Shown: one piece after another, positions 1 to 9,654 of the stretch
Layout of the letters: each line of letters starts with the position of its first letter
How positions within the stretch are numbered: the stretch's first letter is position 1
Assembly: GCF_030403505.1 (NCBI RefSeq)
Contig: NZ_JAUEMJ010000013.1
Coordinates: 1 to 64,000, forward strand
From: Glycomyces tritici
GTDB lineage: Bacteria; Actinomycetota; Actinomycetes; Mycobacteriales; Micromonosporaceae
DNA: 64,000 bases
Direction: 5' to 3'
Program-made: the position numbers and the translations under genes
The notes under the pieces: generated by a model
Seen by the model: only the letters and a program-made list of their open reading frames with translations
The model's database searches: none
Told to the model about the DNA's origin: nothing

Positions 1-905
<905 letters not shown>

Positions 906-1082
906 ACCTGTTGCGCACTGACACCTCACGGCACCAGCGACTTTGGTATGTGTCGAAGCATGTCCTGACCGATTTTCTACGGGGCACCAAGCAAGTGCCC
1001 CAAGGAAAAGACAGTCAAAAACAGTACCAACCAGAAACCACCAGCACCTAGGCCAACAATTCCCGATCAGCCCGCACGCTGA

Positions 1083-1113
1083 CCATCCAAACACCCTGTT
1101 GAGTTCTCAAACA
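1083..1113 (-). promoter_or_regulatory. Conserved rRNA leader motif (boxA-like/processing region)
   Basis: The minus strand reads TGTTTGAGAACTCAACAGGG followed by TGTTTGGATGG. This TTTGAGAACTC block is a well-known element of actinobacterial rRNA leaders and spacers, linked to antitermination and RNase III processing. Its position about 180 nt upstream of 16S is typical. The assignment rests on recall of the motif, not on an alignment. Confidence 0.75.
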
Positions 1114-1320
1114 ACACGCACTAATCAGATCTGAAACTTCTTGGAAGTTCCTCTCCGACCGGAGCGGCTCCAGTAACTTACCAGACCGGTTTTCGGGCCG
1201 TTTTGGCCCCCCGATCGATTCGTTCGGAGTTTTACCCTTTTGGTTCCGGGTCAGGGCCTTTCGGCTTTCCTGTCCGTTTCCCCCTCGGGCAAAGACAAAT
1301 TTACGGTACCTGGAAACGGG

Positions 1321-1363
1321 GTTCGCAAGGGGGGTGCGTGCTCGGCGCCACACCCTTGCGAAC
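1321..1363 (-). terminator. Inverted repeat behind obg (possible terminator or operator)
   Basis: GTTCGCAAGGG at 1321-1331 and its exact complement CCCTTGCGAAC at 1353-1363 form an 11-bp perfect stem around a 21-nt G/C-rich loop. It begins 34 bp after the obg stop codon, so it could end obg transcription before the rRNA promoters. There is no U-run, and the proximal arm overlaps a possible rRNA -35 (TTGCGA), so a regulatory operator is the alternative. Confidence 0.4.
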
Positions 1364-1396
1364 TCCACGTTTCCGCAGGTCAATCCGCAATCAGGG

Positions 1397-2860
1397 CTAG
1401 CGCTTGCGGCGTTTGCCCCTGGCTTCCTCTTCTTTCGCGACCCTTTCGAGCACCTCGGCGCGACGCTCCCTGCGCTCGGCGAGGCGTTCGTCGGCGCCCT
1501 TGCGGTCGCTGATCTCGAATCGGGCGTCGGTGCCGCGGGGCGCGACGGTCGCGACGATGTTCGGGTCGGTCGGCTGCCACTCGAACTCGTGGTCGGCGAT
1601 GCGGACGAACGAGCCGGGCACCGCGCCTTCCTTCACGAGCGCGTCCTCCACGCCGATGGCGGCGAGCCGGTCGGCGAGGTAGCCCACCGCTTCCTCGTTC
1701 TCGAAGTTGGTCTGGCCGATCCAGCGCTCGGGCTTGCTGCCGGTCACGATGAACTCGACGTCACCCTCGTAGGCCGGCTTCACCCTCTTGACCTTGAAGC
1801 CGGAGTCGCCGATGGCGGCCGGACGGATAACGGTGCGGGTCGCCTCGACCGGCGGCTGCGCTTCGCGGTACTCGACCACTTCCTTGGCGAAGGCGAAGTT
1901 GAGCTCCTTCAGCCCTTCACGGCTGACGGCGCTGACCGCGTAGACGGGCCACCCGTACTTCTCGAGATCGCCGCGCACGTAGTCGGCGAGCTCGCGCCCG
2001 TCCGGAACGTCGATCTTGTTGAGGACGATGATGCGCGGCCGGTCGGCGAGGCCGCCGTACTCGGCGAGCTCGTGCTCCAGGGCGTCGATGTCGGAGACCG
2101 GGTCGCGGTCGGACTCGAGGCTGGCGCAGTCGACGACGTGCGCGAGCACCGCGCAGCGCTCGATGTGCCGCAGGAACTGGAGTCCGAGGCCCTTGCCGGC
2201 TGCGGCGCCCGGGATGAGGCCCGGGACGTCCGCGATCGTGTAGGTCGTCTCCCCCGCGGACACGACGCCGAGGTTCGGGGTCAGCGTCGTGAAGGGGTAG
2301 TCGGCGATCTTCGGCCGGGCGGCCGACATCGCGGCGATGAGCGAGGACTTGCCCGCGGAGGGGAAGCCGACGAGGCCGACGTCCGCCACGCTCTTGAGTT
2401 CGAGCACGATCGAGAGCTCGTCTCCGGGCTCGCCGAGTTCGGCGAATCCGGGGACCTTGCGCTTGGAGCTGACGAGGGCGCGGTTGCCGCGGCCGCCGCG
2501 GCCGCCGTGCGCCACGGTCACCTCGGCGTCGGCCCCGGTGAGGTCGGCGAGGATCTCACCCTCGGAGTAGATGACGGTGCCGTTGGGAACGGACACCCGG
2601 ATGGACTCGCCGTTGGCGCCGTCCCGGTTGGATCCTGCGCCCTGCTTGCCATTGCCGCCCTGCAGGCGGGTCTGGAAGTGGAAGTCGAGCAGGGTGTGCA
2701 CGTTCGGGTCTACGACGAAGACCACATCACCCCCGTGGCCGCCGTTGCCGCCGTCGGGTCCGCCGAGCGGCTTGAACTTCTCACGGTGGACCGACACACA
2801 GCCGTTGCCACCTTTACCGGCAATGACCTGGAGATTCACGCGGTCTACAAAACTTGTCAC
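1397..2860 (-). CDS. obg: GTPase Obg (ribosome assembly/stress GTPase)
   Basis: The protein has 487 residues. Starting at the GTG at 2860 gives [12 protein letters not shown], the canonical N-terminus; the open frame continues upstream but lacks the family sequence. The glycine-rich Obg fold fills roughly the first 155 residues. The G domain follows with the P-loop GFPSAGKSS near 163-171, a DVPGLIPGA switch II and an NKID specificity motif. A C-terminal OCT domain and a basic tail typical of actinobacterial Obg close it. Obg binds the 50S subunit and links GTP levels to ribosome maturation, growth and development. It is usually downstream of rplU-rpmA; here it sits alone between tRNA-Lys and the rRNA operon. 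Confidence 0.96.
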   Translation of the reverse strand: MTSFVDRVNLQVIAGKGGNGCVSVHREKFKPLGGPDGGNGGHGGDVVFVVDPNVHTLLDFHFQTRLQGGNGKQGAGSNRDGANGESIRVSVPNGTVIYSEGEILADLTGADAEVTVAHGGRGGRGNRALVSSKRKVPGFAELGEPGDELSIVLELKSVADVGLVGFPSAGKSSLIAAMSAARPKIADYPFTTLTPNLGVVSAGETTYTIADVPGLIPGAAAGKGLGLQFLRHIERCAVLAHVVDCASLESDRDPVSDIDALEHELAEYGGLADRPRIIVLNKIDVPDGRELADYVRGDLEKYGWPVYAVSAVSREGLKELNFAFAKEVVEYREAQPPVEATRTVIRPAAIGDSGFKVKRVKPAYEGDVEFIVTGSKPERWIGQTNFENEEAVGYLADRLAAIGVEDALVKEGAVPGSFVRIADHEFEWQPTDPNIVATVAPRGTDARFEISDRKGADERLAERRERRAEVLERVAKEEEARGKRRKR

Positions 2861-2975
2861 CGCCCAAGCGTAGCCACCTCGGGGACCCCGGGAGACGGAG
2901 CCTGCAGCACATGCTAAAGTTTCTCCTCGTGCGAGACACACGGGCGCGAAAGCGCGGTAGTGACTCAAACACCAT

Positions 2976-3051
<76 letters not shown>

Positions 3052-3055
3052 CACA

Positions 3056-3083
3056 AGAGGTCCTGGTCACAGGGCCTCTTTTT
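3056..3083 (+). terminator. Terminator after tRNA-Lys
   Basis: AGAGGTCCTG pairs with CAGGGCCTCT (one G-U pair) around a GTCA loop and is followed by a run of T ending at 3083. This is a textbook intrinsic terminator immediately behind the tRNA. Confidence 0.88.
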
Positions 3084-3103
3084 GGTTTCCCCGAAAGCGT
3101 GCG

Positions 3104-3137
3104 AAAAGGGGCCCGGCGGCCTGCGGCCGCCGGGCCC
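3104..3137 (-). terminator. Terminator of the membrane-anchored protein gene
   Basis: A perfect 13-bp stem (3109-3121 with 3125-3137) with a 3-nt loop is followed on the minus strand by TTTT (3107-3104). It begins 7 bp past the stop codon of the minus-strand gene at 3144. Confidence 0.85.
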
Positions 3138-3143
3138 TGCTGC

Positions 3144-3923
3144 TTACGTGAAGTCGGCGAACAGCTCGCCGGACTGCTCGACGAGGTTCTCCATCGCGGC
3201 CTTGGCGGCGGCCTCGTCGATGTTCTCACCGTCCCACAGCGTTGCGGAGACGTAGACGACGAGACTGCCGACGGCGACGTTCATGTAGAGGGACTTCGTG
3301 CCACTGGTGGTGCTGGTGTAGTAGCTCCCGGCGTCGCCGTACGCGGTGTACTCGGTGTACTCGTAGTCGGAGTCGGTGCCGTAGTACTCGGCGTCCAGCT
3401 CGACCCAGTCCACTGCGCCCTCGGCGTCCTCGTAGTCGTTGATCCGCACGCTGAGCCCGGTCGCATTTTCGTTGTAGAAATTGCAGCTCAAGGAGCCGAG
3501 GCCGTTGGTGCTGGTCTCGGTCCGGGACGTCAGGTCCGGGTCGACCGCGCCGAACGCCTCCTCGAAGGCGGACATGTCGAAGGCGTCGCAGGCTTCCGAC
3601 ACCAGGCCCGAGGCCGGGGCGTTGCCGCCGTCGTCACCGCCGTCGTCACCGCCGTTGTCGCCGCCGTCGCCGCCTCCGTCGTCACCGCCGTTGTCGCCGC
3701 CCTCGGTGGCGCCTTCGCTCGAGTCGGTGCCGTCGCCGCCGCTGCCCTCGTTGTCGCTCGAGCCCTGCGTGCGCTGCACCACGAGGAGGATCACGGTCAT
3801 GATGATGATGAGGACCGTCAGTACCGCCCCGCCGATCAGCCACAGGTTGTTCTGCTGTTGCGGCTGCGGGGACTGGCCGCCGTACTGCGGCGTCGGGTAG
3901 CCCGGCTGCGAGGGGTAGGTCAT
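3144..3923 (-). CDS. Membrane-anchored extracellular protein, unknown function
   Basis: The protein has 259 residues. A short Pro/Gln/Tyr-rich cytoplasmic N-terminus (about 1-26) precedes one membrane helix (about 27-50, WLIGGAVLTVLIIIMTVILL). A low-complexity Gly/Asp/Ser linker (about 52-105) and an acidic, Tyr/Asp-rich outer domain follow. The architecture resembles the many actinobacterial short-tail, helix, sensor-like domain proteins. No catalytic motif is visible and I do not recognise the family. The ATG at 3923 has GGAG about 9 nt upstream. It stands alone, divergent from phoU, with its own strong terminator. Confidence 0.85.
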   Translation of the reverse strand: MTYPSQPGYPTPQYGGQSPQPQQQNNLWLIGGAVLTVLIIIMTVILLVVQRTQGSSDNEGSGGDGTDSSEGATEGGDNGGDDGGGDGGDNGGDDGGDDGGNAPASGLVSEACDAFDMSAFEEAFGAVDPDLTSRTETSTNGLGSLSCNFYNENATGLSVRINDYEDAEGAVDWVELDAEYYGTDSDYEYTEYTAYGDAGSYYTSTTSGTKSLYMNVAVGSLVVYVSATLWDGENIDEAAAKAAMENLVEQSGELFADFT

Positions 3924-4082
3924 CTGGTCGGCTCCATAGGGATCGTTCGTGCGTCGACTTCACTCTAACGCCGCTCGTCCAGGCCTGTTCGCCCGGAGTT
4001 TGCCAGCGGGGGCGGCCTCCGGTGGGGCCCCGGTGCCTAGACTGGGCGCATATCCGACCCTTGCAACCTCGATTGGTCCATT

Positions 4083-4730
4083 ATGGCGAATGTCTTCCAC
4101 GTGCATCTCAACGAGCTGAACGAACTTCTGGTCGAGATGGCCCGCAGGGTCGGCGACGCGGTCGAGCAGGCCGGCGCGGCGCTGCTCGAGACGGACGTCG
4201 CCGCAGCCGAGGCTGTGGTGGCGGCGGACGACCAGGTGAACGCCCTGCAGTTCCAGGTGGATGACCGGATCGTGGAACTGATGACGCAGTACGACCCGGT
4301 GGCGACGGACCTGCGGTTCGTGCTGGGGGCCGTGCGGATCTCGGTGGACCTGGAGCGGATGGGCGACCTGGCGAAGCACGTGGCGAAGTCGGTGCTCCTG
4401 CGCGCGCCCGCACCGGTGATCCCCGATTCGCTGCGGGCGGACTTCGCGGCGATGGGCGCGGCGGCCGTGCACCTCTCGCAGAAGCTGGTGACGGTCCTCG
4501 AGGAGCGCGACCACCTGCAGGCCTCGCAGATGGGGCTCGACGACGACGAGCTCGACGCGATCCAGCAGCGCATCCACGACCAGTTGCCGACCCTGGGCTA
4601 CGGGCCGCAGACGGCGGTGGACGTGGCGCTCCTGGCGCGGTTCTTCGAGCGCTTCGGCGACCATGCGGTCCGCATCTCGCATCAGGTGGTCTACCTCGTG
4701 ACAGGGGATGTTCACCTGGACCGTTCATAA
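4083..4730 (+). CDS. phoU: Phosphate signalling complex protein PhoU
   Basis: The protein has 215 residues, the usual length, and should be all-helical. The paired PhoU repeats show the metal-binding E/DxxxD-type motifs DLERMGD in the first half and FERFGDHAVRI in the second. PhoU couples the Pst transporter to the PhoR/SenX3-type kinase and represses the Pho regulon when phosphate is plentiful. It lies directly upstream of pstSCA, which fits. No good Shine-Dalgarno site precedes the ATG at 4083; a -10-like TAGACT lies at 4036-4041. Confidence 0.95.
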   Translation: MANVFHVHLNELNELLVEMARRVGDAVEQAGAALLETDVAAAEAVVAADDQVNALQFQVDDRIVELMTQYDPVATDLRFVLGAVRISVDLERMGDLAKHVAKSVLLRAPAPVIPDSLRADFAAMGAAAVHLSQKLVTVLEERDHLQASQMGLDDDELDAIQQRIHDQLPTLGYGPQTAVDVALLARFFERFGDHAVRISHQVVYLVTGDVHLDRS

Positions 4731-4827
4731 CGGTCCGATCACAACCGGGGCGATACCCGGTAAAACCGCCTGTTCAGAGGGGTGTCCCCCACAGGTCTCT
4801 CTTCACTGTTGCGAATCGCGCTCAGTC

Positions 4828-4849
4828 GTTCACCTTGAGTTCAACTCCA
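4828..4849 (+). promoter_or_regulatory. PHO box upstream of pstS (PhoP operator)
   Basis: Two contiguous 11-bp direct repeat units, GTTCACCTTGA and GTTCAACTCCA, match the actinobacterial PHO-box design (GTTCAnnY..., two 11-bp units). They lie 94 bp upstream of the pstS start. This predicts PhoP activation of pstSCA under phosphate starvation. Confidence 0.85.
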
Positions 4850-4942
4850 AGTCAGCGGGTGAACACCGGGTCTGGCTTTGATGGTTGCGGACAGTGAAGC
4901 AGTAGCCCGGCCGAGCGCTGGGAGACGGAGTAGAGACCAGCT

Positions 4943-5998
4943 GTGAACATGAAACTGAACCGCAGAGCCATCATCGGCGGCATCACCGCCGGCACCCTCG
5001 CGTTCGGCCTGGCGGCCTGCGGCGGCGGCGACGACGAGGGCGGATCCGGCGACCTGGTGTCCGGTGACATCATCGGTTCCGGCGCGAGCTTCCCCGACGC
5101 GTTCTACGCCGCCGCGATCGAGGCGTACGCCGAGGTGAACCCCGAGCTGAACGTCACCTACAGCGCCGAGGGCTCCAGCGCCGGCAAAGAGGCGTTCGGG
5201 CAGAACCTGAACGACTTCGCCGGCACCGACTCGCTGGTCAAGGACGACGACGGCCCCGAAGCCGGCTCGTTCCAGTACATCCCCACCGTTGCAGCCCCGA
5301 TCACGGTGTCGTACAACCTGCCGGGAATCGACGGCGTGCAGATCCCCCAGGAGACCCTGGCCGGGATCTTCCAGGGCGACGTCACCACCTGGAACGACCA
5401 GGCGCTCGTCGACGCCAACCCGGACCTGACCCTCCCCGCGACCGCGATCACCATCGCGCACCGCTCGGACGGTTCGGGCACCACCAAGAACTTCTCGACC
5501 TTCCTCGACGAGGCCACCGACACGTGGACCCTCGGCGCCTCGGACGAGATCGAATGGCCCGAAGGCTCCATCGGCGGCGAGAAGAACACCGGTGTCGCCA
5601 CCGTCATCACCCAGACCGAAGGCGCGATCGGTTACGTCGACCTCGCCGACGCGAACGAGACCGGTCTCCAGACCGCGCTCATCGAGAACGCCGAAGGCGC
5701 CTTCATCGCCCCGAGCCTGGAGGCCTCCACGGCCGCCCTCGAAGGCGCCGAAGTGGCCGACGACCTCTCCTACAACCCGCTGAACGCGGCCGGTGCCGAG
5801 TCCTACCCGATCGTCGCGCCGACCTACATCCTCATCCGCACCGAGTACGAGGACGAGAACGTCGCGGCCGGTGTCAAGGAGTTCGTGAACTACCTGCTCA
5901 CCGACGGCCAGGAACTCGCCAACGGCGTGGACTTCGCCCCGCTGCCCGAGGCGCTGCGCACCCAGGCCCTCGACGCCCTGAACGCGACGATTGCCTAA
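4943..5998 (+). CDS. pstS: Phosphate ABC transporter substrate-binding lipoprotein PstS
   Basis: The protein has 351 residues. A lipoprotein signal peptide ends in the lipobox LAAC with Cys26, followed by a Gly/Asp linker. The mature part shows the PstS sequence GSGASFPDAFY, the phosphate-binding region YSAEGSSAGKEAF and HRSDGSGTT. It binds inorganic phosphate outside the membrane and delivers it to PstCA. GTG 4943 was chosen; ATG 4949, two codons on, is possible. A PHO box lies upstream, and a hairpin in the gap to pstC may let pstS be expressed above the permeases. Confidence 0.97.
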   Translation: MNMKLNRRAIIGGITAGTLAFGLAACGGGDDEGGSGDLVSGDIIGSGASFPDAFYAAAIEAYAEVNPELNVTYSAEGSSAGKEAFGQNLNDFAGTDSLVKDDDGPEAGSFQYIPTVAAPITVSYNLPGIDGVQIPQETLAGIFQGDVTTWNDQALVDANPDLTLPATAITIAHRSDGSGTTKNFSTFLDEATDTWTLGASDEIEWPEGSIGGEKNTGVATVITQTEGAIGYVDLADANETGLQTALIENAEGAFIAPSLEASTAALEGAEVADDLSYNPLNAAGAESYPIVAPTYILIRTEYEDENVAAGVKEFVNYLLTDGQELANGVDFAPLPEALRTQALDALNATIA

Positions 5999-6007
5999 GC
6001 ACACCGG

Positions 6008-6048
6008 AAACCCCGATGACCCCAACGGCCGCGAAGCCGATGGGGTTT
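6008..6048 (+). terminator. Attenuator-like hairpin between pstS and pstC
   Basis: AAACCCC (6008-6014) pairs with GGGGTTT (6042-6048). An inner CGGC/GCCG stem is nested inside and a T-run ends at 6048. It starts 10 bp after the pstS stop. A partial terminator here would explain the excess of binding protein over permease that Pst systems need. Confidence 0.55.
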
Positions 6049-6083
6049 TCGGCCGTTCCGCCGATGAAACCGGAGAGAAGATC

Positions 6084-7067
6084 TTGACCGCAATGGCACC
6101 CCCCGAAGCGCCCCCTGAGGTGAACCTCGGTGGCGAAGCCCGCTCCCGCCGCACCGACAAGGGGTTCACCGGCCTGGTGACCCTGGCCGGCCTCATGGTC
6201 CTCATCGTGCTGGGCCTGATCCTGGTCACCACCTCGGTCCAGGCCTGGCCCGCCATCAGCAAGGACCCGATCGAGTTCCTCACCGGCTCCCGCTGGTCGC
6301 CGAGCGACGAGGTCTTCGGCACGCTCGGCTTCCTGTACGGCACCATCGTCACCTCGGTCATCGCGATGGTCATCGCGGTGCCGGTGTCGATCGGCATCGC
6401 GCTGTTCATCACGGAAGTCGCACACCGCCGCAGCCGCAAGTACATCGTCACCATCGTCGACCTGCTCGCCACCGTGCCCTCGGTGGTGTTCGGCCTGGTC
6501 GGCAGCATCGTGCTGATCCCGTGGATCACCCCGCTCTACCAGTGGTGGGCCGGAGTGGTCGCCCCGATCCCGGGGCTGTCGGCGATCTTCGACGACACCA
6601 ACACCGGCCGCAACTACTTCACCGCGGGCCTGATCCTCGCGATCATGTGCATCCCGATCATCACCTCGATCTCCCGGGAGGTGTTCGCGACCGTGCCCGA
6701 CATCGACAAGCAGGGCGCCTACGCCCTCGGCGCGACCCGCTGGGAGATGATCAAGGGTGCGATCCTGCCCCACTCGTTCGGCGGCCTCGTCGGCGCCTCC
6801 ATGCTCGGCCTGGGCCGCGCGATGGGCGAGACGATCGCGGTGGCGCTGGTCATCGGCGGCGCGATCGGCGTCAACCCGAACCTGTTCGCGCCGGGCAACA
6901 CCATGGCGGCGGTCATCGCCCAGCAGTGGGGCGAGGCCGGCGGCCTCCACACCGACGCGCTCATCGGCATCGGCGTGCTGCTGTTCGCCATCACCGTCCT
7001 GATCAACTTCCTGGCCCGCGTCGTGGTCCGGCGCGCGGAGATCAAAATGAAGGGTGCCCACTCATGA
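6084..7067 (+). CDS. pstC: Phosphate ABC transporter permease PstC
   Basis: The protein has 327 residues from the TTG at 6084, chosen because GGAGAG lies 7 nt upstream; an in-frame TTG at 5991 would overlap pstS and lacks a ribosome site. A hydrophilic start is followed by six membrane segments. The permease signature for docking to PstB is seen around YALGATRWEMIKGAILP. It forms the phosphate channel with PstA, whose ATG overlaps its stop by 4 bp. Confidence 0.93.
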   Translation: MTAMAPPEAPPEVNLGGEARSRRTDKGFTGLVTLAGLMVLIVLGLILVTTSVQAWPAISKDPIEFLTGSRWSPSDEVFGTLGFLYGTIVTSVIAMVIAVPVSIGIALFITEVAHRRSRKYIVTIVDLLATVPSVVFGLVGSIVLIPWITPLYQWWAGVVAPIPGLSAIFDDTNTGRNYFTAGLILAIMCIPIITSISREVFATVPDIDKQGAYALGATRWEMIKGAILPHSFGGLVGASMLGLGRAMGETIAVALVIGGAIGVNPNLFAPGNTMAAVIAQQWGEAGGLHTDALIGIGVLLFAITVLINFLARVVVRRAEIKMKGAHS

Positions 7068-7966
7068 CGACGCTCTCGAACGGCGGCGCGACGCCTCCGG
7101 ACCTGACGGGGCGCAACCTGTCGCTGCGGCGCTCGTTCGCGGACAAGGGCGCGACGATCCTCATCGGCCTCTGCGTCCTCATCGCCGCCCTGCCGCTCGC
7201 CCTGGTGGCCTACCAGGTCGTCTCGCGCGGCGCCTCCTCGTGGAGCCTGGACTGGTTCGTCGAGGAGATCCCGCGGAACTACCGCACGGCGGGCCCGGGC
7301 ATGGGCCCGGCGATCCTCGGCACGCTGCTGATCACCGGCATGGCCGCGCTCATCTCGATCCCGATCGGCGTGCTCGGCGCGGTCTACCTCAACGAGTACG
7401 GCAAGAACAAGCCGCTCGCGCGGTTCATCCGGACGATGGCCGACGTCATGACCGGTGTGCCCTCGATCATGATGGGCCTGTTCATCTACGTCGGCTACGT
7501 GACCGTGATCGACGACCGGACCGGTTTCGCCGGGGCGCTGGCCCTGGCCTGCCTGATGCTGCCGATCGTGATCCGCTCCACTGAGGAGATGCTGCGGCTG
7601 GTGCCCGATGAGCTGCGGCAGGCCTCGGCCGGGCTGGGCGCGCGCAAGTGGCGCACGGTCATGGGCGTGGTGATCCCGGCGGCGTCCTCGGGCATCACCT
7701 CCGGTTCGCTCCTGGCGGTCGCGCGCGCGGCCGGCGAGACCGCGCCGATCATCGTCACGGTGGGCCTGACCTACATCTACAAGCCCGACCTGTTCGACGG
7801 CGCGAACACGACGCTGGCCGCGCAGATCTTCCGCAACGCGAGCCAGCCGTTCGCGGCCTCGCAGGACCGCGCCTGGGGCGCGGCGCTGACGCTGATCGCG
7901 ATCGTCTTCCTGTTCACGATCGTCTCGCGCATCATCGCCTCGCGGTTCGCCATCGACAAGCGCTAG
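7064..7966 (+). CDS. pstA: Phosphate ABC transporter permease PstA
   Basis: The protein has 300 residues and six predicted membrane helices. The EAA-like docking loop reads ASAGLGARKWRTVMGVVIP, and family motifs such as GVPSIMMGLFIY are present. The start ATG overlaps the pstC stop (ATGA), which implies translational coupling. It is the second permease of the PstSCAB complex. A strong terminator follows, and pstB is not downstream on this strand. Confidence 0.95.
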   Translation: MTTLSNGGATPPDLTGRNLSLRRSFADKGATILIGLCVLIAALPLALVAYQVVSRGASSWSLDWFVEEIPRNYRTAGPGMGPAILGTLLITGMAALISIPIGVLGAVYLNEYGKNKPLARFIRTMADVMTGVPSIMMGLFIYVGYVTVIDDRTGFAGALALACLMLPIVIRSTEEMLRLVPDELRQASAGLGARKWRTVMGVVIPAASSGITSGSLLAVARAAGETAPIIVTVGLTYIYKPDLFDGANTTLAAQIFRNASQPFAASQDRAWGAALTLIAIVFLFTIVSRIIASRFAIDKR

Positions 7967-7987
7967 CACTGCCCGGTCTCTACGCCG

Positions 7988-8024
7988 CGGCCCCGCACCT
8001 CACGGTGCGGGGCCGTTGCTTTTT
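7988..8024 (+). terminator. Terminator of the pstSCA operon
   Basis: A 12-bp perfect stem CGGCCCCGCACC/GGTGCGGGGCCG with a 4-nt loop is followed by a T-rich tail (8016-8024), 22 bp after the pstA stop. Confidence 0.9.
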
Positions 8025-8066
8025 GGGCGCTGTGCGGTGAACGCGGCGTTCACCGCATAGGCGGAA

Positions 8067-8089
8067 GGCCCCGCCGGATCGGCGGGGCC
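8067..8089 (-). terminator. Hairpin behind pstB
   Basis: GGCCCCGCCG and CGGCGGGGCC form a 10-bp perfect stem with a GAT loop, 21 bp past the pstB stop on the minus strand. The U-tail is poor. It probably ends pstB transcription between the convergent units. Confidence 0.6.
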
Positions 8090-8109
8090 CGGATTCGCGG
8101 CTCGTGCGT

Positions 8110-8994
8110 CTAGCCGAAGCGGCCGGTGACGTAGTTCTCCGTGCGCTCGTCCGAAGGCGTGGTGAAGATGCGCTGGGTGTCGTCGAACTCGACGAGGACG
8201 CCGGTGCGGGTGTCGCTCTGCTCGTTCACCTCGGTGGAGAAGAACGCGGTCTTGTCGGAGACGCGCGCGGCCTGCTGCATGTTGTGGGTGACGATCACGA
8301 TCGTGAACTGCTTGGCCAGGTCGACCATGAGCTCTTCGATGCGGGCCGTGGCGATCGGGTCGAGGGCCGAGCACGGCTCGTCCATGAGGACCACCTCGGG
8401 CGCGAGCGCGATGGTGCGGGCGATGCACAGGCGCTGCTGCTGGCCGCCGGAGAGGGCCAGGGCGCTCTGCTTGAGCTTGTCCTTGACCTCGTCCCAGAGG
8501 GCGGCCTTCTTGAGGGAGTCCTCGACGATGGCCTCGCGCTCGGCGCGGGGGACGCCGTGGATCTTGGGGCCGTAGGCGACGTTGTCGAAGATGGACTTGG
8601 GGAAGGGGTTGGCCTTCTGGAAGACCATGCCGATGCGGCGGCGGACTTCGACGGGGTCGACGCCGGCGGCGTAGACGTCCTTGCCGTGGTAGGCAACGGT
8701 GCCTTCGACGCGGGCGCCGGGGATGAGGTCGTTCATGCGGTTGAGGGAGCGCAGCAGGGTCGACTTGCCGCAGCCCGAGGGGCCGATGAGCGCGGTGATC
8801 TCGTTCTTGGCGACGGTGAAGTTGACGTCCTTGACGGCGTTGTAGGCGCCGTAGTAGACGTTGACGCCGCGGATGTCGAAGACGGTGGGGGCGCCCTGTC
8901 CGACGGGTGCGTGCGGGACGCCGGGCGCGGTGTTCGCGCCGATGCGGCGGGGGTCGACGGTCCGGCCGAGCGCCGAGTACGACGGGTCGCTCAT
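8110..8994 (-). CDS. pstB: Phosphate ABC transporter ATPase PstB
   Basis: The protein has 294 residues from the ATG at 8994, with GGAG 7 nt upstream; a longer open frame upstream is not family-like. The Walker [10 protein letters not shown] is at 71-79, the PstB-typical [10 protein letters not shown] follows, the signature is LSGGQQQRL and Walker B is [13 protein letters not shown]. It powers PstCA. It is encoded on the opposite strand, convergent with pstSCA. It has its own PHO box at 9078-9099, so regulation is probably still shared. Confidence 0.96.
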   Translation of the reverse strand: MSDPSYSALGRTVDPRRIGANTAPGVPHAPVGQGAPTVFDIRGVNVYYGAYNAVKDVNFTVAKNEITALIGPSGCGKSTLLRSLNRMNDLIPGARVEGTVAYHGKDVYAAGVDPVEVRRRIGMVFQKANPFPKSIFDNVAYGPKIHGVPRAEREAIVEDSLKKAALWDEVKDKLKQSALALSGGQQQRLCIARTIALAPEVVLMDEPCSALDPIATARIEELMVDLAKQFTIVIVTHNMQQAARVSDKTAFFSTEVNEQSDTRTGVLVEFDDTQRIFTTPSDERTENYVTGRFG

Positions 8995-9077
8995 GGTTTC
9001 TCCTTCTGCGCCAGGCAGGTGTGGAAGCAAGCGGGGCTGCCGCGACTGTAGGCCCGGCGGGTGGCCCGGGGTTCGAT

Positions 9078-9099
9078 CCCGGGTGAACCGGGGGTGAAT
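9078..9099 (-). promoter_or_regulatory. PHO box upstream of pstB
   Basis: On the minus strand two adjacent 11-bp units, ATTCACCCCCG and GTTCACCCGGG, form a PHO-box-like direct repeat. It lies 84 bp upstream of the pstB start. It has the same layout as the box before pstS. Confidence 0.75.
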
Positions 9100-9195
9100 C
9101 CGCGGGCCCGTCTCGGTCTCGTCGGTGACGGGTTCGTTTCCGCTCGTCTCGGCGGAAACTGGACGGAGGGCCTCTGGGGCGGCGATACTGGCCGG

Positions 9196-9582
9196 ATGAG
9201 ATTCCTGGTGCGCTTGGTCTTGACGGCGCTGGCGCTGTGGCTGGCCACGGCGATCGTCGGCGGTATTCACCTGTACGGCGACTCGGTGCTGGAGCGGTTC
9301 TTGTCGCTGGTGGTGGTGGCGTTGGTGTTCACGCTGGTGAACACGTTCGTGAAGCCGCTGATCATGCTGATCGGCTGTGCGTTGTACGTGCTGACCCTGG
9401 GTCTGTTCGGGCTGGTGGTGAACGCGCTGATGTTCTGGTTGACCGGCTGGGTCTCGGAAAAGCTCTCGCTGGGGTTCTACGTGGACGGTTTCTGGCCGGC
9501 GTTCTGGGGCGCGATCATCGTGTCGGTGGCGATGTGGGTGATGGACCTGCTGTCGCCGCGCAAGCCGGCCGAGGAGTCGTAG
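9196..9582 (+). CDS. Phage holin family / YvlD-like small membrane protein
   Basis: The protein has 128 residues and about four membrane helices (starting [16 protein letters not shown]), with the [21 protein letters not shown] stretch typical of the holin_4_2/YvlD family. Despite the name these are chromosomal membrane proteins of unknown role, often tied to envelope stress. The ATG at 9196 has a GATACT -10-like box only 8 bp upstream, so the mRNA may be leaderless. Its start region abuts the pstB promoter region divergently. Confidence 0.85.
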   Translation: MRFLVRLVLTALALWLATAIVGGIHLYGDSVLERFLSLVVVALVFTLVNTFVKPLIMLIGCALYVLTLGLFGLVVNALMFWLTGWVSEKLSLGFYVDGFWPAFWGAIIVSVAMWVMDLLSPRKPAEES

Positions 9583-9593
9583 CGGGCATGGGC

Positions 9594-9625
9594 AACGGGG
9601 GCGGCCTGGCGGGGCCGCCCCCGTT
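9594..9625. terminator. Bidirectional hairpin between convergent genes
   Basis: AACGGGGGCGGCC (9594-9606) and GGCCGCCCCCGTT (9613-9625) form a 13-bp perfect stem with a 6-nt loop, between the convergent holin-like gene and the gene at 9655. U-tails are weak on both sides. Confidence 0.7.
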
Positions 9626-9654
9626 CTCGCGTGCGGGCTCTTGGTCGGTGCCTG

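Larger units (their letters stand above)
906..1396 (-). promoter_or_regulatory. rRNA operon leader and promoter region
   Basis: No gene lies in these 490 bases between obg and 16S rRNA. On the minus strand they must hold the rRNA promoters and the processed leader. Several TANNNT-like -10 candidates are visible: TAAATT near 1297-1302 with TTGCGA about 19 bp upstream, TAAAAC near 1230, and TAAGTT near 1175-1180. This fits the tandem promoters common for actinobacterial rRNA operons. None has a clean TTGACA partner, so no single promoter can be assigned by eye. Confidence 0.6.

Noticed and set aside
4711..4729. Second PHO-box-like pair (GTTCACCTGGA and a later GTTCA) at the end of phoU
   Set aside because: The repeat spacing is 13 bp, not 11, and it lies in coding sequence.
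4841..6529. Minus-strand open frame opposite pstS and pstC
   Set aside because: Shadow of two well-supported genes.
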